Assembly: GCA_904420555.1 (NCBI GenBank)
Contig: CAJFVO010000006.1
Location: forward strand, 53,923-117,922
Reading direction: 5' to 3'
Length of the DNA stretch: 64,000 nucleotides
Origin: Candidatus Heritagella intestinalis
GTDB lineage: Bacteria; Bacillota; Clostridia; Oscillospirales; Acutalibacteraceae
Within the stretch, counting starts at the first letter, position 1, and every line of letters starts with the position of its first letter. Of this stretch, positions 59,790-64,000 are shown in pieces. The notes beneath the pieces are model-generated. The model had not been told where the DNA came from. It was given only the letters and a program-made list of their open reading frames with translations, and made no database searches. The position numbers were made by a program, and so were the translations under genes.

Positions 59790-60449
59790 TTAAACGCCAA
59801 GCCGATGACGGATATCGTTGAGCCATTCGCCTTTGTATTTGAAGTATTTTGGTCCGGCAATGGAGTACTGCTTGCCGGTCAGAAGTTTTGCAAGGGCGGT
59901 CAGCGACATAGTCTCCCCATTATATTCAACACTTCTATCACCAACAACTGTTGCGGTTATGCTGGGATTATCACAGAACTCAATTTTAGCACCTTCGGGT
60001 ATCCCACACTTGCTAAAGGAAAAATTGGAGGCACGTTCGCTACTCTCTGTGTCTACCTCCTGCGCCACCTGTTCCGCTTGCTGCTCTTCTTCGCTGGGAG
60101 CGATCCGCTGTAGCTTATCAGAACAGCCATGAATTTCAGCGATGGCCTCAAGTATGGAGTAGGCATCCTCCGGTGACATAGCATAAAACTCACGAACTCG
60201 CTGCTTGCCGTTGAAGCTCTCTACCGACCGCAGGTTGGGGTTGAGCCTATCGATGATGGAATGGATTTTTACATCCGACAAGCGCGAGGAGACCTCATAT
60301 GTAGCATATACCCGAAAGGCGTATGGGATACATTCGCTCCGGTTCAGCTGTTTCAGCCGCTTGTCAATATCATCCGCATACCCGATTTTTACATAGTCTG
60401 GGAAAGACGGATTTGTCAGAATATAGATTACTCCATTCTTATTTTCCAT
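59790..60449 (-). CDS. GIY-YIG nuclease-like protein with RAMA-like C-terminus
   Basis: 219 aa from ATG 60449 behind AAGGAGTG. The N-terminal domain (about 5-100) reads G-V-I-Y-I-L-T-N-P, V-K-I-G-Y-A and R-L-K-Q-L-N, fitting the GIY-YIG core, with E-F-Y-A-M later for the catalytic-acid region. The C-terminal segment (about 145-215), GIPEGAKIEF, A-T-V-V-G-D-R-S-V-E-Y-N-G-E, S-L-T-A-L-A-K-L-L-T-G, resembles RAMA/DUF4357 domains that read modified DNA. It follows the helicase gene by 72 bases. Confidence 0.8.
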   Translation of the reverse strand: MENKNGVIYILTNPSFPDYVKIGYADDIDKRLKQLNRSECIPYAFRVYATYEVSSRLSDVKIHSIIDRLNPNLRSVESFNGKQRVREFYAMSPEDAYSILEAIAEIHGCSDKLQRIAPSEEEQQAEQVAQEVDTESSERASNFSFSKCGIPEGAKIEFCDNPSITATVVGDRSVEYNGETMSLTALAKLLTGKQYSIAGPKYFKYKGEWLNDIRHRLGV

Positions 60450-60521
60450 AGGCTCACTCCTTAGCGGGATAGAGAGAAACGCCCCTCTGCTTTTACAGCA
60501 GCAGGTTTTGACCCTATCCGG

Positions 60522-63332
60522 TTAATCCTTCATTTTCAAAAAGCCTTGCTTAAATGCATCTGGGAAAATGAAGGTTTTTTCTCCGATGGCAAAGGTGACC
60601 CGGATATGTTTTTGCGCTTTGTCAATTTTGGTAACGGTCCCTTCGCCAAAGCTCTTATGAACCACTTTGGAACCGTCCGCCACATCTGGTACCGGGTTTT
60701 CCTCGGCTTTGGCAGGCTTTTGCGTAGGCATAGCGCCCCGTACACCATACTGTGTCGTTACCGATGGGGGTGCAACTGCAGGCTTGGCGGGGGGCTTTGC
60801 CTGTGAAGTCGGTACTACTTTGGGCTTGACTTCAACCGGTGCGGGCTTTGTTTCGGCAGGCACCGGGATCTCCTCAATGGGGGGAACCTCGTAAACCGTC
60901 GGGGCCTCCATCGTTGCCTGCTGATTGTAGAACAGCTGGTCATACTCGGCACGTTTGATGACGGTATCCCAACCGCCGACATCCTTGCCCTCGTGCTTAT
61001 CGATACCTGTATAGGACAGGCTGGCATCCTCATACCGCTTAAACTTAAAAATCGCATCGTTCATGAGGTTAGCATTGAAAACCCCAAGGGAACAAAGTAG
61101 CTCAAAGTCCTTTACATTCAGGCCGGTGACCTTTTTAAACAATCCCGGCTCCAGCTGAGTAATCACGTCTTTCAGAGACCGCTCACGGTAATCTGTGAGG
61201 TACATAAAGACGGGGATGCGGGTAGCAAATTTGATGAGCTTTTCCTGGATTTTCTTCCGCATGGACTTGTATTCTTTTTCCTCGTCAGAAAGCTCCTTCT
61301 TTTCCTTGGGGGTCTTTTCGCCGCCTTCCTTTTTCGCCTTTTTAACCGCCTCGGATTTATTAATTATGGTCTGGATGTCCTGATTAAGGGAACGAAATCC
61401 CTCGATATTCATCAGTGCATCCATGGCCTCCTTGCTGGCCATCAGACGGGACAGGGTATCGTTATCCACATTTACCAGCAATGCAGACTCCCACCGCTTT
61501 GCCAGCAGCGTAGCGGACGTTCCCGCCATAGCGATGTCCAACACGTCTTGAGCGTTGATCTGTCGCATGGAGCTTCCGTCATAGGCGAGCACCGGCAGGA
61601 AGTTAATAAATTCCGCGACCTTCTTTTCTGGATTCGCTTCGTTTACATCCAACCGACAGCTATAGTCAGCAATCTGCCGGAGGGCCCGGTCCAGGGCAAA
61701 GTCGAACACATAGCACTCCTGCTTCATAATCTGACGGTTGCCGAACTCATCCTTGATCTCCCAAGGAGACTGAACGCGAAACGCAGTCTGGAAGTAGGTT
61801 TCCGGGCTTTTCAGATTCCGCAACATAAATACGCCGGTCCAGGGTTTCACGGTCACGCCGGTGGTGAGCTTACCACAGGAGAGGGTTATGGTGTGCGTCT
61901 TTAGGGGATCTCCCATCGATCTCAAAACCGGAGCTAAGGCGTCCAGACCGACGCCCGCCTTTGTGCCGGCGCAGACGTTGAACACATACCGCTGGTTGAA
62001 CCAGGCATTCTGCTTCTGCATCATGAGGTTATACATTGCCTGGCACGACGCCACGTTGGGCAGGAACCACAATGTATGGGAGAGGACGTTCAGTAGCCTG
62101 GTATCCGAATAAGGCATCGGAGGACGCTTGTCCTGTCCCAGCTTCATGTCATCAATGTTAGAGGGCAGATAGGACCCTCGAATCAGGTCCAACCATTTTT
62201 GCACCTCGTTTTCATACACGAAGCGGGCTTCTTCGCCTTTGCCTTTGGCAGAGAAAAACACATTCAGGTCAAACTCGTTAAACTCACCCTGCATGGCAAT
62301 CTGCCGAATGCTGTCTGGTATGCGATAAGTGAGCATCACCATTCTGGGCAGAGCCAGGTAGGGGTTGTCGGAGCCGACCCAGTTTTCTTTGGCCCGCTGC
62401 TCATCGGAGTAGGTCCAGTTATAAATCTGATCCTCGATAAACTCACCGCTGTTCAGGGCGCGGAACGGCGTGCCGGAAAGGAACAGGTAGTGAGAGGTGG
62501 TAATGGGCAGGAAGGTTTCGTTGTAGGCGTTACCGGCCTCTTCCTCTTGATACTTCTCGGCATCGAAGTCTGCAGCCGCTTCATCGTCCGGGTTGTCAAA
62601 CAGCTTTTTGGCATTCTCGCGCCACGCGCCAAAGTGGTACTCATCGAAAATGACCAGATCCCAATTGTCTGTGTGGATAAACTCGTTCTTTGCCTTTATG
62701 CCACCGGACTCGTTGGTACCCAGCAGATCTTGGAACGAACCGAACACCACAATGGGCTTCGACTTATCGGCACGGGCATATTCCCGGTCAATATTTACGT
62801 GCTCGCCGGCAGCGTCCTTATTGGAGACAAACTGCCAGCCTTCAAAGTCCACATGGGTCATCAAATCCTCACGCCAGGCGGACTCTACCGCCGGCTTAAA
62901 GGTCAACACGAGGATTCGGGTAAAACCCATCTTCTTGGCCAGTTCGTAAGAAGCAAAGGTTTTGCCGAAACGCATTTTAGCGTTCCAAAGGAACTTAGGC
63001 GCCCTGCCGGGGTCCTCTTTCTCGGCATAGGCATAATACTTCATTGTGCGCTCTACAGCGGCATACTGCTCCGGGCGCATTTTGAAGGTGGCTGTGCGGG
63101 TGGACTCGGTGACAATGCCCTCCTTCAGCTCCACGATAGCGGCCTTCACATCCGCTACAGAGCAGTTATACCACTCGTTACGGTCCTCACCCTCGTTAAG
63201 CTGCCGAAATCCTTTCCGGCGCAGAATGCGGTGGATATGCTCAACTTCCACGCCACCTTCACCAAGGGCACGGTCGAGTTCCGGCTTTTCCAATTCGATG
63301 CCCCCGGCAACGGAAAACGTAACGGCCTTCAC
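60522..63332 (-). CDS. SF2 helicase with remnant T5orf172-like N-terminus, 5' end rearranged
   Basis: 936 codons from GTG 63332, which has no ribosome binding site. Motif I FGKT (about 122-125), DEYH (230-233), S-G-T-P-F-R and Q-T-A-F-R-V-Q mark a complete SF2 helicase core; the C-terminal S-F-G-E-G-T-V-T-K-I-D segment is a Tudor-like domain. Residues 33-70 (H-R-I-L-R-R-K-G-F-R-Q-L; N-E-W-Y-N-C-S) match the end of a GIY-YIG/T5orf172-type domain, and residues 1-32 are the antisense of an amidoligase remnant. The true start is probably lost, perhaps replaced by Met85. Confidence 0.75.
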   Translation of the reverse strand: MKAVTFSVAGGIELEKPELDRALGEGGVEVEHIHRILRRKGFRQLNEGEDRNEWYNCSVADVKAAIVELKEGIVTESTRTATFKMRPEQYAAVERTMKYYAYAEKEDPGRAPKFLWNAKMRFGKTFASYELAKKMGFTRILVLTFKPAVESAWREDLMTHVDFEGWQFVSNKDAAGEHVNIDREYARADKSKPIVVFGSFQDLLGTNESGGIKAKNEFIHTDNWDLVIFDEYHFGAWRENAKKLFDNPDDEAAADFDAEKYQEEEAGNAYNETFLPITTSHYLFLSGTPFRALNSGEFIEDQIYNWTYSDEQRAKENWVGSDNPYLALPRMVMLTYRIPDSIRQIAMQGEFNEFDLNVFFSAKGKGEEARFVYENEVQKWLDLIRGSYLPSNIDDMKLGQDKRPPMPYSDTRLLNVLSHTLWFLPNVASCQAMYNLMMQKQNAWFNQRYVFNVCAGTKAGVGLDALAPVLRSMGDPLKTHTITLSCGKLTTGVTVKPWTGVFMLRNLKSPETYFQTAFRVQSPWEIKDEFGNRQIMKQECYVFDFALDRALRQIADYSCRLDVNEANPEKKVAEFINFLPVLAYDGSSMRQINAQDVLDIAMAGTSATLLAKRWESALLVNVDNDTLSRLMASKEAMDALMNIEGFRSLNQDIQTIINKSEAVKKAKKEGGEKTPKEKKELSDEEKEYKSMRKKIQEKLIKFATRIPVFMYLTDYRERSLKDVITQLEPGLFKKVTGLNVKDFELLCSLGVFNANLMNDAIFKFKRYEDASLSYTGIDKHEGKDVGGWDTVIKRAEYDQLFYNQQATMEAPTVYEVPPIEEIPVPAETKPAPVEVKPKVVPTSQAKPPAKPAVAPPSVTTQYGVRGAMPTQKPAKAEENPVPDVADGSKVVHKSFGEGTVTKIDKAQKHIRVTFAIGEKTFIFPDAFKQGFLKMKD

Positions 63333-63481
63333 GCCGGCCAGTTGAAGAGTTACATCCAGCTTTGCCTGGCGCTCAGCCAGATGGCCAAGACGGTGCGAAC
63401 TGCCAGTCCCAAGCCCCAGATATCCTGACCCGCCGCCTTTCCGGTGACGCAGCCTTCCGCAACGGCAGAGCCGCCGCTTGA
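63237..63481 (+). pseudogene. Amidoligase remnant
   Basis: The plus strand encodes LNFHATFTKGTVEFRLFQFD, then H-A-G-Q-L-K-S-Y-I-Q-L-C-L-A-L-S and V-R-T-A-S-P-K-P, which I recognise as the C-terminal part of ICE-borne amidoligase proteins. The frame ends at a TGA at 63426, but a shift by one base continues as D-I-L-T-R-R-L-S-G-D-A-A-F-R-N-G-R-A-A, the normal family terminus, stopping at 63479-63481. An internal deletion with a frame change is therefore likely, on top of the loss of the 5' part. Identification is from memory of the family. Confidence 0.6.
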
Positions 63482-63568
63482 AGGACGCCGCCCAGAGGCC
63501 CCCGAACCCGCTGACGCGGGCTTTCGGTGGTAGAAGGGGTACGCACCCCGGAAAGGAAGGATCACGGA

Positions 63569-64000
63569 ATGAAAAGATACTACATTGCCTACGGGAGCAA
63601 CCTCAATGTCCAGCAGATGCGCTGGCGCTGCCCTGGGGCGCGGATCATTGGCACCGCGGAACTGCAGGACTACCGGCTCCTGTTCAAGGGCAGCAAGACC
63701 GGCTCCTATCTCACGGTCGAGCCGGAGAAGGGATGCACGGTCCCCGTTGCGGTCTGGGAGGTCACCGAGCAGGATGAACTGGCGCTGGACCGCTACGAAG
63801 GGTACCCCAGCTTCTACTACAAAACCGAGATGACGCTGGATGTCAAAGGTATCCGCACCGGCAAGCTCCGGCGCAGGAGGGCTTTCGTGTACATCATGCG
63901 GGAGGAACGGCCCTACGGCGTTCCCGCCAACAGCTACTTGAGCATCTGCGGCCAGGGCTACCGATTCTTCGGATTCCCCGTTGACAAGCTCCTGGAAGCC
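63569..64000 (+). CDS. Gamma-glutamylcyclotransferase-like protein, 3' partial
   Basis: Starts at ATG 63569 after AAGGAAGG and runs off the window (144 codons seen). YYIAYGSNLNVQQM is the AIG2/GGCT substrate loop; G-T-A-E-L-Q-D-Y, L-T-V-E-P-E-K-G, A-L-D-R-Y-E-G-Y-P (with the catalytic-type Glu in R-Y-E-G) follow as in the AIG2-like family. In integrative elements it is encoded next to an amidoligase, whose remains lie immediately upstream. This copy shows no disruption in the visible part. Confidence 0.88.
   Translation, partial: MKRYYIAYGSNLNVQQMRWRCPGARIIGTAELQDYRLLFKGSKTGSYLTVEPEKGCTVPVAVWEVTEQDELALDRYEGYPSFYYKTEMTLDVKGIRTGKLRRRRAFVYIMREERPYGVPANSYLSICGQGYRFFGFPVDKLLEA

Noticed and set aside
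62199..63428. Long plus-strand frame opposite the helicase
   Set aside because: Only its last 190 bases look like a real protein (the amidoligase remnant); the rest is antisense to helicase motifs.

Overview
The window looks like a chromosomal segment of an endospore-forming gut-type Clostridia, probably Oscillospiraceae/Acutalibacteraceae-like. The grounds are GC-rich codon use, a complete spoIIIA operon, a CotF-like coat protein, many GTG/TTG starts behind strong AGGAGG-type ribosome binding sites, and remnants of a Firmicutes-type integrative element at the right end. The taxonomic placement is inference; no rRNA is present. No CRISPR array, insertion sequence or prophage module was recognised.

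Layout. 1-3.7 kb: end of a surface-polysaccharide operon (HAD/'SRDG' protein, putative GT-B transferase, HAD phosphatase). 3.8-8.7 kb (minus): five-gene operon of OmpR-type regulator, histidine kinase, membrane-anchored unknown, VanY-like carboxypeptidase and FemAB-like transferase, which together suggest cell-wall sensing and remodelling. 9.1-14.2 kb: spoIIIAA-AH, the mother-cell side of the engulfment feeding-tube complex. 14.2-19 kb: nusB (with a structured attenuator-like leader), a TsaD-like paralogue, xseA, xseB, ispA and an RluA-type pseudouridine synthase. 19-21.5 kb: a polar amino-acid ABC transporter. 21.5-27.7 kb: Zn-dependent phospholipase-like protein, G5/M23 peptidase, murA (also with a leader hairpin), a WalJ-like metallo-hydrolase, rlmH and a DUF3784 protein. 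27.8-37.2 kb: mixed small operons including a previously unlisted 42-aa Cys/Gly-rich protein, YjjG-like and DUF1294 proteins, tRNA-Leu, a LytM peptidase, a sugar transferase, a GHL10 hydrolase, an APH-like kinase, flavodoxin, nitroreductase, a truncated ABC ATPase at a recombination scar, and a CotF-like protein.

37.3-48.5 kb: a tightly coupled nine-gene surface-glycan operon. It has an initiating phosphoglycosyl transferase, glycosyltransferases, a Wzm/Wzt ABC exporter, a pyruvyltransferase-like protein and three proteins built from HAD and 'SRDG' modules, one of them a GT2-HAD-SRDG fusion of 1038 aa. The modules recur in fused and separate form across the window.

49.9-63.3 kb has the character of a conflict/defence island. 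It carries an unknown protein, a macro-domain protein with a C-terminal HTH-like region, a vWA protein, then on the opposite strand a 1898-aa P-loop ATPase translationally coupled to a 355-aa partner that resembles inactive-STAND proteins. After tRNA-Ala and an iteron-like repeat come a GIY-YIG/RAMA-like protein and a large SF2 helicase. The helicase 5' end runs antisense through the remains of an amidoligase gene, and the window ends in the gamma-glutamylcyclotransferase that normally partners amidoligases, so this edge is a rearranged integrative-element remnant. The large ATPase plus coupled partner and the SRDG-module glycan operon are the best candidates for undescribed biology.
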